The translations under genes were made by a program, and so were the position numbers. A DNA stretch of 64,000 nt from an uncultured bacterium (GTDB lineage Bacteria; Cyanobacteriota; Vampirovibrionia; Gastranaerophilales; Gastranaerophilaceae). The notes beneath the pieces were generated by a model, which made no database searches, was not told where the DNA came from, and saw nothing but the letters and a program-made list of their open reading frames with translations. Where the stretch lies: the NCBI GenBank assembly GCA_949285255.1, contig CASDXV010000001.1, positions 1 to 64,000 on the forward strand. The letters are read 5' to 3'. Shown here piece after piece: positions 15,925 through 24,015 of the stretch; the stretch's first letter is position 1; each line of letters opens with the position of its first letter.

Positions 15925-18705
15925 ATGAGCAAATTAAATACGAAAACCGCCCGCAGGTCTTTTTGTGCGGCATTCACTCTTGCGGAACTTTTGACCGCCG
16001 TGCTTGTAATATCAATAATTATGGTGGCGCTTGCCCCTGTTATTACAAAGAGAATGCAGCAGACAGTGGACGTTCAGATGACAAAAAAGAAGGGCGAAGA
16101 AGTTTTTTCAAACCCCGGTGATTATGTCTTTGAAATTCCTATCGGGATAAACACCCTCTATATTCAGGCTGCAGGCGGCTCCGGCGGCGGTTCGGGCGTG
16201 TCATGGTTTGAACATACGGATAATTACAATAAAGAAAATATAACCTCCTCTACATACAACTGGACCGTTCCCAAAGGCGTCAGCGAAATAGAACTCACCA
16301 TAACAGGCTCCGGCGGCGGAGGCGGCGCGGGGTATATCAAGGATGCCGCAGATGTGTATATGAGTCCGTCAACATCAACACCAAACGCGCCTGTAGTAAA
16401 CGGATATCATTTAAGGATTCCTGATGTAACTCTGTATTCAAATAAGTGTTTAAGCGATGAATTTTTGGCTGTGCGGGGAGATGATAATGATTATGATTCC
16501 TGTATAACGAAGAAAAATGTAAATTTTGGCGACTGGACTGTTACAAGCGGTGTCCATGCGGATGATTATGCACAAATAAAAGCTATGTATAAAGATTCTA
16601 CAGCGGCGGATATATCACATTGCTTGCAAACAGGTTACTGTTATTGGCCGAAAGGTGTTGATTCTCCCTCATTATATGAAGATCCTGTATACCCTTCAAA
16701 AAATCGACCTCTTACAAGTGCTAAACTTGGAGATATTTTATGCAGGATGTATCATTCAAAAGAATCATATTCTTTAATTATGCAATATAACAGTGCAAGT
16801 TATTCCCTTTTAACAAATTCTCAGGCGCAAAAAATAATAAAATATTACAATGAATGGGGTGGTACGGGTTTAAAATTATGCGGCTGGAATATTGCGACGG
16901 AATTGGTTGATTGTGCAAGAAAAAATCACTGCCCCGGTGTAACTTTAGGTAAAGAATGCAGTCCTAATGAAGTAGTTATTCAGGGTGGGATTCTTGATAT
17001 GAATAGTTACACAGGTGAGCATTATACAATAAAACAAGTCTATTTGGATACATACGGAAAAGCCGTAACGGTACGCTGTGCGCGTCCTTTAATCAGAAGC
17101 ACCAATTATAACGGCGGCGGAGGGTCGTCGGGGGCGCAGCTGACAAGGACTCTTAAAGTTTTGCCCGGTGATGTGCTTACATTTACCATAGGCGCAGGAG
17201 GTGCCGGCGGGAAACTCGGCATTAATAACGGCAACGGTTCGCAGGGCGCACAAACAAAAGTTGTCCATAAAAGAGGCTCTACCACTATGGGTACATACTA
17301 TGTAAACGGCGCTACGGGAGGAAAAGGCGCAACTTCATCCGCTCACGGCTCAGCCTCCACGGTTTCCACAAGTTCCGTTTGCTATGCACGGTACAGAAAT
17401 ACTCCTTCAGGCAGTCTTACCGGTGGCACGACAAGCTGCGGTAAAAATTCGCAAAAAGGAGACAAAGGCACGGCGGAAGCGGGCGGCGACGGTGCTGCAA
17501 GCCCTATGGATTCAAAATATAAAGCCCGCGGCGGGGTTAACTTTGTTGATGATTCACGCTCTGCAAATACAAGAAGCACAACAAAAGAAAACACCTGTAC
17601 TAAGGGGGAAAAAGCCTCTCCTTACAGCTCTTCTTCAAGCAGTTATTACTGTGAAAACAGGGAAAATTCTTTCGCGGATGCCGATGATATAATGGCTTTC
17701 GGCGGGGGCGGAGGCGGCGGTTTTGTGCCCAACTGGGGCGCAGGTTACTCCACAACGCAGCGAAAATCTTATTTTAGCGGAGGTCAGGGCGGCAGCGGAA
17801 ATATAAGCCTTAAATACAAAGTACAAATCCCGGGTGCGGGCGGAGGCGCAGGAGCACGAGTAGCAGGGCTTTCCACCACAAAAGATGACAGCGGGGCATA
17901 TCAGTCCTATGAAATTCTTTATAAAGTAAAAGAAGGTGAAAAACTCTCTCTTACCGTTGGCTCGGGCGGTCAGGGCGGAGAAGAGAATCAGGACGGCACT
18001 GACGGTTCGGCTACAAGTATAAAAGGCACAAACGGCACAATGGTATTTTTTGGCGGCGAGGGTGCAAAAGCTGTGTCTTATGAAGATAAACAAAATTTTA
18101 AAGAATGCCTTGATTCACGTTCAAACGGCTCGGGCGGCAGCACAACACCATCAACCCTTATAAACACAACCTGTTATGAGGCGCCTTCTGCGGGCAGGGC
18201 TTCCGTTATAGACGCAGATGGAGATATTTCGACAAATTCTCTTGGGCTCCTTCTGCCTTCTTCAAGTTCTTACGTTTACAGTGTAAGCCGCCCGACATCA
18301 ACCACTTATAAGGCTTTTAAAGGCAATGACGGCAAGGTAAGCCCTCAGGGCACAAGCACATCGCAAACACCATGGAGCTACAGACTGGACGGCGGTATGG
18401 GCGGAACAACATTCAGCGGAACCTATACATCCCAGACAGCCTCGGGAGTAGCCTGCGGCGGGGGTATAAGCGCGTCATACGGCCCGACTGTTTCGATAAA
18501 CAGCCTCTATAACTATACAATATACTGTTTAAACGGTACTCCTGACGGTACAAGCGGCAAAAAATACCAGCAGGAAGAACAAATCCCTCTCTCGGGAGGC
18601 GCAGGCGGCGGAGTGATTGAAGGCGCGGACCCGGGCAAGGGCGGCAGCGGTTCGGGCGGATATATAAGAATCCGCTGGGATGAAGCCAAAAACCGTGACT
18701 GGTAA
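15925..18705 (+). CDS. Giant glycine-rich type IV prepilin-like protein
   Basis: 926 residues. The N-terminus is a class III signal: basic leader, then CAA|FTLAELLTAVLVISIIMVALAPVI, with Glu at mature position 5 and Ala rather than Gly at -1. After the pilin helix come two copies of a beta/glycine unit (IPIGINTLYIQAAGGSGGG, then WTVPKGVSEIELTITGSGGGG), as in glycine-rich domains of phage-tail and surface proteins. Later sections have long Gly runs (FGGGGGGGFV near 592) and end in GGSGSGGYIRIRWDE. Residues about 152-391 form a Cys-containing, AT-richer insert unlike the flanks. Shine-Dalgarno AAAGGG. It is presumably exported and processed by PilD; function is likely surface adhesion (inference). 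Confidence 0.8.
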   Translation: MSKLNTKTARRSFCAAFTLAELLTAVLVISIIMVALAPVITKRMQQTVDVQMTKKKGEEVFSNPGDYVFEIPIGINTLYIQAAGGSGGGSGVSWFEHTDNYNKENITSSTYNWTVPKGVSEIELTITGSGGGGGAGYIKDAADVYMSPSTSTPNAPVVNGYHLRIPDVTLYSNKCLSDEFLAVRGDDNDYDSCITKKNVNFGDWTVTSGVHADDYAQIKAMYKDSTAADISHCLQTGYCYWPKGVDSPSLYEDPVYPSKNRPLTSAKLGDILCRMYHSKESYSLIMQYNSASYSLLTNSQAQKIIKYYNEWGGTGLKLCGWNIATELVDCARKNHCPGVTLGKECSPNEVVIQGGILDMNSYTGEHYTIKQVYLDTYGKAVTVRCARPLIRSTNYNGGGGSSGAQLTRTLKVLPGDVLTFTIGAGGAGGKLGINNGNGSQGAQTKVVHKRGSTTMGTYYVNGATGGKGATSSAHGSASTVSTSSVCYARYRNTPSGSLTGGTTSCGKNSQKGDKGTAEAGGDGAASPMDSKYKARGGVNFVDDSRSANTRSTTKENTCTKGEKASPYSSSSSSYYCENRENSFADADDIMAFGGGGGGGFVPNWGAGYSTTQRKSYFSGGQGGSGNISLKYKVQIPGAGGGAGARVAGLSTTKDDSGAYQSYEILYKVKEGEKLSLTVGSGGQGGEENQDGTDGSATSIKGTNGTMVFFGGEGAKAVSYEDKQNFKECLDSRSNGSGGSTTPSTLINTTCYEAPSAGRASVIDADGDISTNSLGLLLPSSSSYVYSVSRPTSTTYKAFKGNDGKVSPQGTSTSQTPWSYRLDGGMGGTTFSGTYTSQTASGVACGGGISASYGPTVSINSLYNYTIYCLNGTPDGTSGKKYQQEEQIPLSGGAGGGVIEGADPGKGGSGSGGYIRIRWDEAKNRDW

Positions 18706-18763
18706 GATTTTACAATTTTATATTAAACCAATATGTCATTAAGTTTTCGTATCTTAATTCTAT

Positions 18764-18818
18764 GAGGCACGCTCCAGGTAGGTAGATTAAATCTATACAA
18801 CATAGTGCCTCTTTTTTT
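18764..18818 (+). terminator. Terminator after the glycine-rich prepilin
   Basis: Stem GAGGCAC (18764-18770)/GTGCCTC (18805-18811) followed by seven T. The 34-nt loop contains a second small hairpin, TAGAT-TAA-ATCTA. The unusual large, structured loop leaves open a small RNA from this site. Confidence 0.7.
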
Positions 18819-18832
18819 GGGTTCTTTTCTAC

Positions 18833-18860
18833 TTGAAAAATCCAGATTTTCAGGTATAAT
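18833..18860 (+). promoter_or_regulatory. Promoter of the CorC-type gene
   Basis: TTGAAA (18833-18838), 16-nt spacer, TATAAT (18855-18860), then a ~26-nt leader with AGGGAGAA before the ATG. Confidence 0.65.
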
Positions 18861-18886
18861 ATACACTGTCACTTTAGGGAGAAAAA

Positions 18887-20221
18887 ATGGATATAGACCA
18901 GAGTTTGATATTTAATTTGCTAGTAGTGGCATTTTTGTTGTTTTCAAACGGATTTTTTGTAGCAAGCGAGTTTGCATTTGTAAGTATCAGAAAAACGCGT
19001 GTCTCACAACTCTCAAACGAGGGTAATACTGACGCTAAAATCGCACTTGGCGGTATTGAACACCTTGATAAAACAATTGCTGCGGTTCAATTAGGTATTA
19101 CAATTTCAAGTATCGGCTTAGGTTGGGTGGGCGAATCTACTCTTGTAAGGCTTATTGAGCCTGTTTTCCACTTTTTACCCGAGGCTTGGCGCGGCTTTGC
19201 AACACACTCTCTTGCAGTTACACTTGCATTTTCACTCATTACATTTATGCACGTTGTAATAGGCGAACTTATGCCAAAGTCTATTGCACTGCAGTTTCCT
19301 GAGCGCACAACGCTTTTTGTAGCACGTCCGATGTATGCTATAACAAAAATCTTCACACCGTTTATTTTCCTTCTAAACGGTCTTGGCAACTGGCTTTTAT
19401 CGTTAATTAAAATCCCTCCGGCTCATAGTGCACATATTGTACACTCGGTTGAAGAGCTGGATATGATTATAAACGAATCTCACAAAGAGGGTGTTTTAAA
19501 CGACACGGAAAAAGAAATTTTACAAAATGTCTTTAAATTTTCCGACACTTTGGCAAAACAGGTCATGGTGCCTCGTCCCGACGTTGTGAGTGTTCCTATT
19601 GACATATCAACTCAAGACTTAAATAAACTCATTATTGAAAATCAATACACAAGATACCCTGTCTACAGTGACGATTTAGACCATGTTTTAGGTATATTGC
19701 ATGTTAAAGACATCTATCCTCTTATGGTTGAAGGCAGAGAAATAAACCTAAAAGAAATCCTGCGTGAGCCCATTTTAGTCCCTGAAACAATGACTATGGA
19801 CAATATGGTGCTCGAATTTAAAGAGAAAAAGACTCAGATGGCAATTGTTATAGATGAATTTGGCGGAGTATCGGGTCTTATTACTCTTGAAGATGTGCTT
19901 GAAGAAATTTTTGGCGAAGTGCAAGATGAGTTTGATGAAGAGGAAGCCGACATCAGACAGATTTATGACAATGAATATGTGGCAAATGCCATGATGAGAT
20001 TGGATGAATTTAGCGAGTACTTTGACTTAAAATTTGATGATGAGGACGTTGATACTATAGGCGGTCTTGTTGTTAAGTACTTGGGTCACATCGCAAAAGA
20101 AAATGACATCACAACTATCGGCGACTTTACTTTTAAAGTCCTTGAAACAGACGGCGCAAGGATTGTTAAATTAAAAATAAAAAGACAAGAAAGCGCGCTT
20201 AGCGCACAAGAAAATGAATAG
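18887..20221 (+). CDS. CNNM/CorC (HlyC) family membrane transporter
   Basis: 444 residues: an N-terminal DUF21 membrane domain with four hydrophobic spans (FNLLVVAFLLFSNGFFVASE first), then two CBS domains (VMVPRPDVVSVP; AIVIDEFGGVSGLITLEDVLEE) and a C-terminal CorC_HlyC domain (DTIGGLVVKYLGHIA). The family handles Mg2+/Co2+ export or homeostasis, with CBS domains sensing nucleotides. The historic 'haemolysin' label is not informative. It has its own promoter and is followed 9 nt later by the small immunity-like gene. Confidence 0.93.
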   Translation: MDIDQSLIFNLLVVAFLLFSNGFFVASEFAFVSIRKTRVSQLSNEGNTDAKIALGGIEHLDKTIAAVQLGITISSIGLGWVGESTLVRLIEPVFHFLPEAWRGFATHSLAVTLAFSLITFMHVVIGELMPKSIALQFPERTTLFVARPMYAITKIFTPFIFLLNGLGNWLLSLIKIPPAHSAHIVHSVEELDMIINESHKEGVLNDTEKEILQNVFKFSDTLAKQVMVPRPDVVSVPIDISTQDLNKLIIENQYTRYPVYSDDLDHVLGILHVKDIYPLMVEGREINLKEILREPILVPETMTMDNMVLEFKEKKTQMAIVIDEFGGVSGLITLEDVLEEIFGEVQDEFDEEEADIRQIYDNEYVANAMMRLDEFSEYFDLKFDDEDVDTIGGLVVKYLGHIAKENDITTIGDFTFKVLETDGARIVKLKIKRQESALSAQENE

Positions 20222-20229
20222 GGGTAAAA

Positions 20230-20481
20230 ATGGGATTTGAAACATTTTTCAGCATAATAATAATGTTTATGTTCTTAGGTCTTGCAATTGGCGGCTTTAT
20301 AGCTTTAGCGCTGTATTTTTTGCCTATTATAATTGCTGCCGCAAGAAAACATAATCAAATTTTGCCCATAACTTTAATTACAATTTTTCTCGGGTGGACG
20401 TTTTTAGGCTGGCTTGTTGCTACTCTGTGGTCTTTAAGCCCTGATGTTCAAACAAATCCTCCCGAAACAAAAGAAAATTAA
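20230..20481 (+). CDS. Superinfection-immunity-like small membrane protein
   Basis: 83 residues with two hydrophobic spans. LALYFLPIIIAAARKH and ITLITIFLGWTFLGWLVATLW match the LPTIIA...N...LGWTLIGW pattern of the T4 Imm-like superinfection-immunity family, widespread on bacterial chromosomes. In phage T4 the relative blocks DNA injection; a chromosomal role is unproven. Shine-Dalgarno AGGGG is 6 nt from the ATG. It is probably co-transcribed with the CorC gene; its last codons overlap nagZ (convergent) by 4 nt. Confidence 0.8.
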   Translation: MGFETFFSIIIMFMFLGLAIGGFIALALYFLPIIIAAARKHNQILPITLITIFLGWTFLGWLVATLWSLSPDVQTNPPETKEN

Positions 20482-21587
20482 TTAAGCGCGGATTTTACTT
20501 TTGATATTTTTATATAAGCCTCTTCAATTCTCTGAGGGCTTATTTTGCCGTCTTTTACGGCGTTAAAGACAGTATCGTTAAACTTTTTAGCTATTTCTTT
20601 ATCTTCGCTTATGTTGTTACCAAATACCAATATATCGCAGCCTGCGTTAATAGAGTTTATTACAGCCTCTTCAAATGTATAATTATCAGCTATTGCACCC
20701 ATCTGCATGTCATCTGTTATAATAAGCCCTCTAAAACCGAGTTTGCCCGCTAAAAGGTCATTTACCGTTTTATATGAAAGTGTAGCGGGGTATTTATCAT
20801 CAATATTTTTATTGTAAATGTGAGAAACCATAATATTCTGTGCAGCTGCGCTTGAAATAAGCGCCTTATAAGGCTCAAGTTCAAGGTTTGTGTACATATC
20901 GCTAACATCAACAAAGCCTTTGTGAGTGTCACCCGAAGCACTGCCATGACCCGGAAAGTGCTTTGGAGCGGTTAAAATACCGTATTGATTATGCGCTAGA
21001 ATATACGCATTAGCATGGTTTATAACTTTTTTCGGGTCGTCTGAAAAAGAACGCCCGAGTTTATAAATTACCTCTGAATTAGGATTAAGCGCCAAATCCA
21101 CACATGGGGCAAAGTTTAAGTTTATGCCCAAATCTTTAAGGGTTGAGGCAATTTTTTTTGCCTCAAGATAAGTTGTCATCTCGTCGTTTTTGTCCCCGAG
21201 TTCTTTATGAGAAAGGGTATCAACGCTAAAACCCCTGTTTGAAGGCAGGCGGGAGATTTTTCCGCCCTCTTGGTCAATTGAGATAAAAAGTTTTGTCTTT
21301 GAGGCTGCTTTAATATCTGAGATAAGCTTTTTTAACTGTTTTGGATTTTTTACGTTTTTAATGCTTTTTGGGTCTTTTGTAGAGTTAGAAAAAATTATAA
21401 CCCCTGATATTCTGTCATTTTCAAGGTCATTATATAGAGTAGAATTTTTCTCAAGCTTTGTGCCGTCAAATCCAACTATAAGCATTTGCCCTATTTTATG
21501 GCGCAAAAGAGTGTTATTATAGTTAAAATCCGCACTTACGGGCATACATAGCACAATAAAGGCAAAAAGAGCTATTATTTTTTTCAT
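20478..21587 (-). CDS. nagZ: Exported beta-N-acetylhexosaminidase (GH3, NagZ-type)
   Basis: Removes N-acetylglucosamine from muropeptides or similar glycans. GH3 landmarks: ISIDQEGGKISRLP, then KHFPGHGSASGDTHKG with the catalytic Asp-His dyad of NagZ-type enzymes, and LIITDDMQMGAI with the nucleophile Asp. 369 residues. Unlike the cytoplasmic NagZ of Escherichia coli, it begins with a Sec signal peptide (LFAFIVLCMPVSA). It should thus act in the periplasm. It sits 9 nt behind the beta-rich secreted protein gene and is probably co-transcribed with it. Confidence 0.92.
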   Translation of the reverse strand: MKKIIALFAFIVLCMPVSADFNYNNTLLRHKIGQMLIVGFDGTKLEKNSTLYNDLENDRISGVIIFSNSTKDPKSIKNVKNPKQLKKLISDIKAASKTKLFISIDQEGGKISRLPSNRGFSVDTLSHKELGDKNDEMTTYLEAKKIASTLKDLGINLNFAPCVDLALNPNSEVIYKLGRSFSDDPKKVINHANAYILAHNQYGILTAPKHFPGHGSASGDTHKGFVDVSDMYTNLELEPYKALISSAAAQNIMVSHIYNKNIDDKYPATLSYKTVNDLLAGKLGFRGLIITDDMQMGAIADNYTFEEAVINSINAGCDILVFGNNISEDKEIAKKFNDTVFNAVKDGKISPQRIEEAYIKISKVKSALN

Positions 21588-21596
21588 AAATTCCCC

Positions 21597-22337
21597 TTAA
21601 AAGACATAAAAATTGGTTCTTAAATTAAGCGATTGAGATTGCATGGCATTATCAAGAATAGTAGCACCCGCGCCCATCCATATACTGCTGTTTTTAATGT
21701 ATTTAGGGGTGTAGTCTATTCCGACCATAGGCTCATATTTATTGAGTTTTTGACCGCTTATTTTGTTTTTAAAAGATATAGAAGCTCTCTCCCCTAAACG
21801 AATGCTTGGAGTAATAAAAGCGCCCCTTGAGGCAGAACTTATATTTGTCGTATCATAGATAGTTTCAACTCCGCCCGTCAGACTTAGATATTTACCTCTA
21901 ACCGTTGCACCAAGCTCTTGACGGAGATTTTTATTTAAAGTGTTTGAATCGTTATACTGAGTAGATTTTGAAGTTATACCAAATTTATCACTCCCCAGCA
22001 TCATATCGTTTCCCGAGGGCATTTCAAGAGATTTTGAATAAGTTGACACTTTTTTTATCTGATTAACCCTGTATTTAGGGTTAAAATCGGTATTTAGCAA
22101 AATATCATCATCGCAGGCAGTTTCTTTTAATTCAATATAATCTCCCAAGAAAGGTTTTTCCTCCTCTTGAGTTATCTCAACAGCGCCTTCTATAACTTCA
22201 TCAGCGTCATCCACTGCAAAGACAAACTGCTGCAGCTCGCTTTTATCCTCGCTCTGAGGTGTAATTTCTTCACCATAGGCAGGATAAAAACCAAAAAACA
22301 TTATATAAAATATGAACAAAAATTTCTTGATATTCAT
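21597..22337 (-). CDS. Secreted beta-rich protein, possible outer-membrane barrel
   Basis: 246 residues with a signal peptide (cleavage near YPAYG-EE). An acidic N-terminal stretch is followed by alternating amphipathic strands (LGATVRGKYLSLTGGVETIY, SISLGERASISF-like) and a C-terminal aromatic residue in NLRTNFYVF, the usual end of outer-membrane barrels. This supports an outer-membrane location, but the number of strands is small and no family was recognised. AAAGGG lies upstream of the ATG. Paired with exported nagZ. Confidence 0.6.
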   Translation of the reverse strand: MNIKKFLFIFYIMFFGFYPAYGEEITPQSEDKSELQQFVFAVDDADEVIEGAVEITQEEEKPFLGDYIELKETACDDDILLNTDFNPKYRVNQIKKVSTYSKSLEMPSGNDMMLGSDKFGITSKSTQYNDSNTLNKNLRQELGATVRGKYLSLTGGVETIYDTTNISSASRGAFITPSIRLGERASISFKNKISGQKLNKYEPMVGIDYTPKYIKNSSIWMGAGATILDNAMQSQSLNLRTNFYVF

Positions 22338-22405
22338 ATCTTATATATTACCCTTTCAGGCTATTTTTTCAAGCTTTTTGGAACAAAAGGAGGATAGAAA
22401 AGTCA

Positions 22406-22441
22406 TTAAAAACAAAAGAGCGCATAAAAAATATGCACTCT
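22406..22441 (-). terminator. Terminator of the 51-aa membrane protein gene
   Basis: On the minus strand AGAGTGCATA pairs with TATGCGCTCT (one mismatch, short A/T loop) and is followed by TTTTGTTTTT. Confidence 0.65.
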
Positions 22442-22462
22442 AAAGTTATAAAAATGCTTCGC

Positions 22463-22618
22463 CTAGCGTCCGAATGAGTTTACGTGGGGTTTTGCCAGAT
22501 GTTTAAAATAAGAGCTGCTAAATTCTTCATTGCCGATAAATTCAATTGCAGCAGGTACTACAACAAGAAATAAATATACGACACCTGCAAAAAATACTAA
22601 ACCAAGAGCTTCAAACAT
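22463..22618 (-). CDS. 51-residue single-span membrane protein
   Basis: A short reading frame starting at ATG 22618 and ending at TAG 22463. MFEALGLVFFAGVVYLFLVVV is a membrane span from the very N-terminus, followed by a ~28-residue tail (PAAIEFIGNEE...HVNSFGR). GAGG is 8 nt before the ATG, and a terminator hairpin follows the stop, so it has the full anatomy of a gene. No homologue is recognised. It lies divergent from the zinc-ribbon gene. Confidence 0.7.
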   Translation of the reverse strand: MFEALGLVFFAGVVYLFLVVVPAAIEFIGNEEFSSSYFKHLAKPHVNSFGR

Positions 22619-22664
22619 ATATAAGCCTCGCTTTCTAAACAACCTGTTCCTTGTACTTTTTTAA

Positions 22665-22693
22665 TCGACACAAAAAGGGGTATTCTTTATAAT
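22665..22693 (+). promoter_or_regulatory. Promoter of the zinc-ribbon gene
   Basis: TCGACA (22665-22670), 17-nt spacer, TATAAT (22688-22693), then a ~37-nt leader with GAGGAT before ATG 22737. Confidence 0.65.
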
Positions 22694-22736
22694 TTCACAC
22701 GATATTGTAATAAAAATTAATAATGAGGATTTAATT

Positions 22737-23054
22737 ATGTCAGAATTAAGCAATATAAAAAGACTGTTAATTAATATGCACTGTTCCCGATGCAGGAGCG
22801 AATATGATGAAAATTCCATAAAAATTATGAGGAGTGAAAAGGGTTTACTTGTTTTTCAAGTAAAATGCGAAAAGTGCAAAAGGTGCTTTGGCATGGCGCT
22901 TTTGGGCATGGATTCAAACGAACTTGAAAAAGCTCTTGATATGGATGAAAAAAAGCCAGAAATTAACGCAGAGCCGATAAATTACGACGATGTATTAGAC
23001 GCACATCATTTTTTTCAAAATCTCGATGAAAACTGGTCAAAATACATTAACTAA
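22737..23054 (+). CDS. Small zinc-ribbon protein, function unknown
   Basis: 105 residues with two CxxC pairs, HCSRC (about 17-21) and VKCEKCKRC (about 46-54), a likely treble-clef or ribbon zinc site. An acidic helical C-terminal half (DMDEKKPEINAEP...DENWSKYIN) follows. It could be a nucleic-acid- or protein-binding adaptor. It converges with nadA, overlapping by 4 nt. Confidence 0.7.
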   Translation: MSELSNIKRLLINMHCSRCRSEYDENSIKIMRSEKGLLVFQVKCEKCKRCFGMALLGMDSNELEKALDMDEKKPEINAEPINYDDVLDAHHFFQNLDENWSKYIN

Positions 23055-23959
23055 ACCGCGCATTTTACCATGCGCTCAATAGCGCCAAGAGCGAGTTTTC
23101 TTAAGTTTTCTTCAACAAAAACTTCATTCTCGCCTGTTTGCAGAACATGCAAAATGTCCTCTAAAGTATTATATTTCATATTATGGCAGACAAGCCTGTC
23201 TGAAATGAGTATAAATTCTTTTTCCGGAAAATCGCGCGAGAGCCTGTCTACAACGCCTTTTTCCGTACCTATTAAAAATGTTTTTTTCTTGCTTCTTTCG
23301 CAATACTGCATAATCTGAGTGGTTGAGCCTACAAAGTCGGCAAGCTTAACTACTTCCTGATGGCACTCGGGGTGCACAAGAGTCGCAGCATCAGGGTATA
23401 AGATGCGCATTTTTTTGACTTCGTCGGGCATAAGCCTCAAGTGAGTCGGGCAAAAACCGTTATATGAGATAATTTCTACATCAGGCAATTTTTTTGCAAC
23501 CCAAGAGCCCAAATAACAATCCGGAGCAAAAAGAACTTTTTTGCAATTAAGAGAACGAACTATATCAATAGCGTTTGAACTTGTGCAGCAAACATCAGCC
23601 TGTGCTTTAACTTCTGCGGTTGAATTTACATAACAAACAACGGGAATATCAGGGTATTTTGCTTTAAATTCCCTCATGCGCTTAATATCAATCATATTGG
23701 CCATTTGACAGCCTGAGTTCATATTAGGCAGGAGAACTTTTTTATCGGGAGAAAGAATTTTAGCGGTTTCCGCCATAAAATAAACACCCGCAAAGACAAT
23801 TATCTCAGCGTCTGTTTTGGCCGCTATTCTTGATAAACCTAAAGAGTCGCCGACATAATCTGCCACATTATCAATTTCAACATTTTGATAACAATGCGCC
23901 AAAATTATCGCTTTGCGCTCTTTTTTGAGCTTATTTATTTTCTCTATAATCTCTTGCAT
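23051..23959 (-). CDS. nadA: Quinolinate synthase
   Basis: Condenses iminoaspartate with dihydroxyacetone phosphate to quinolinate in NAD synthesis, using a [4Fe-4S] cluster. The three expected cluster cysteines are visible in NSGCQMAN, HPECHQE and LVCHNMKYNTLEDI. The start motif ILAHCYQNVEIDNVADYVGDS and the STAEVKAQADVCCTSSNA loop are diagnostic. Length 302 aa, the short bacterial type. No nadB or nadC lies in the window. It is 56 nt downstream of proA and might be read from the same message. Confidence 0.96.
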   Translation of the reverse strand: MQEIIEKINKLKKERKAIILAHCYQNVEIDNVADYVGDSLGLSRIAAKTDAEIIVFAGVYFMAETAKILSPDKKVLLPNMNSGCQMANMIDIKRMREFKAKYPDIPVVCYVNSTAEVKAQADVCCTSSNAIDIVRSLNCKKVLFAPDCYLGSWVAKKLPDVEIISYNGFCPTHLRLMPDEVKKMRILYPDAATLVHPECHQEVVKLADFVGSTTQIMQYCERSKKKTFLIGTEKGVVDRLSRDFPEKEFILISDRLVCHNMKYNTLEDILHVLQTGENEVFVEENLRKLALGAIERMVKCAV

Positions 23960-24015
23960 CTAATAAGTGCGCCTTTTGTTGTTGCTTAGATTATTTTATT
24001 ATAACAAAAAAATAA

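Noticed and set aside
17382-18093. ORFs in other frames of the glycine-rich prepilin
   Set aside because: They come from high-GC glycine codons in the main gene; no ribosome sites, and the main frame is continuous with conserved start and end.
20478-21587. Beta-lactam-inducible cytoplasmic NagZ role (AmpC pathway)
   Set aside because: The protein has an export signal and no AmpR/AmpG-like gene is nearby, so the classical recycling circuit is not supported.
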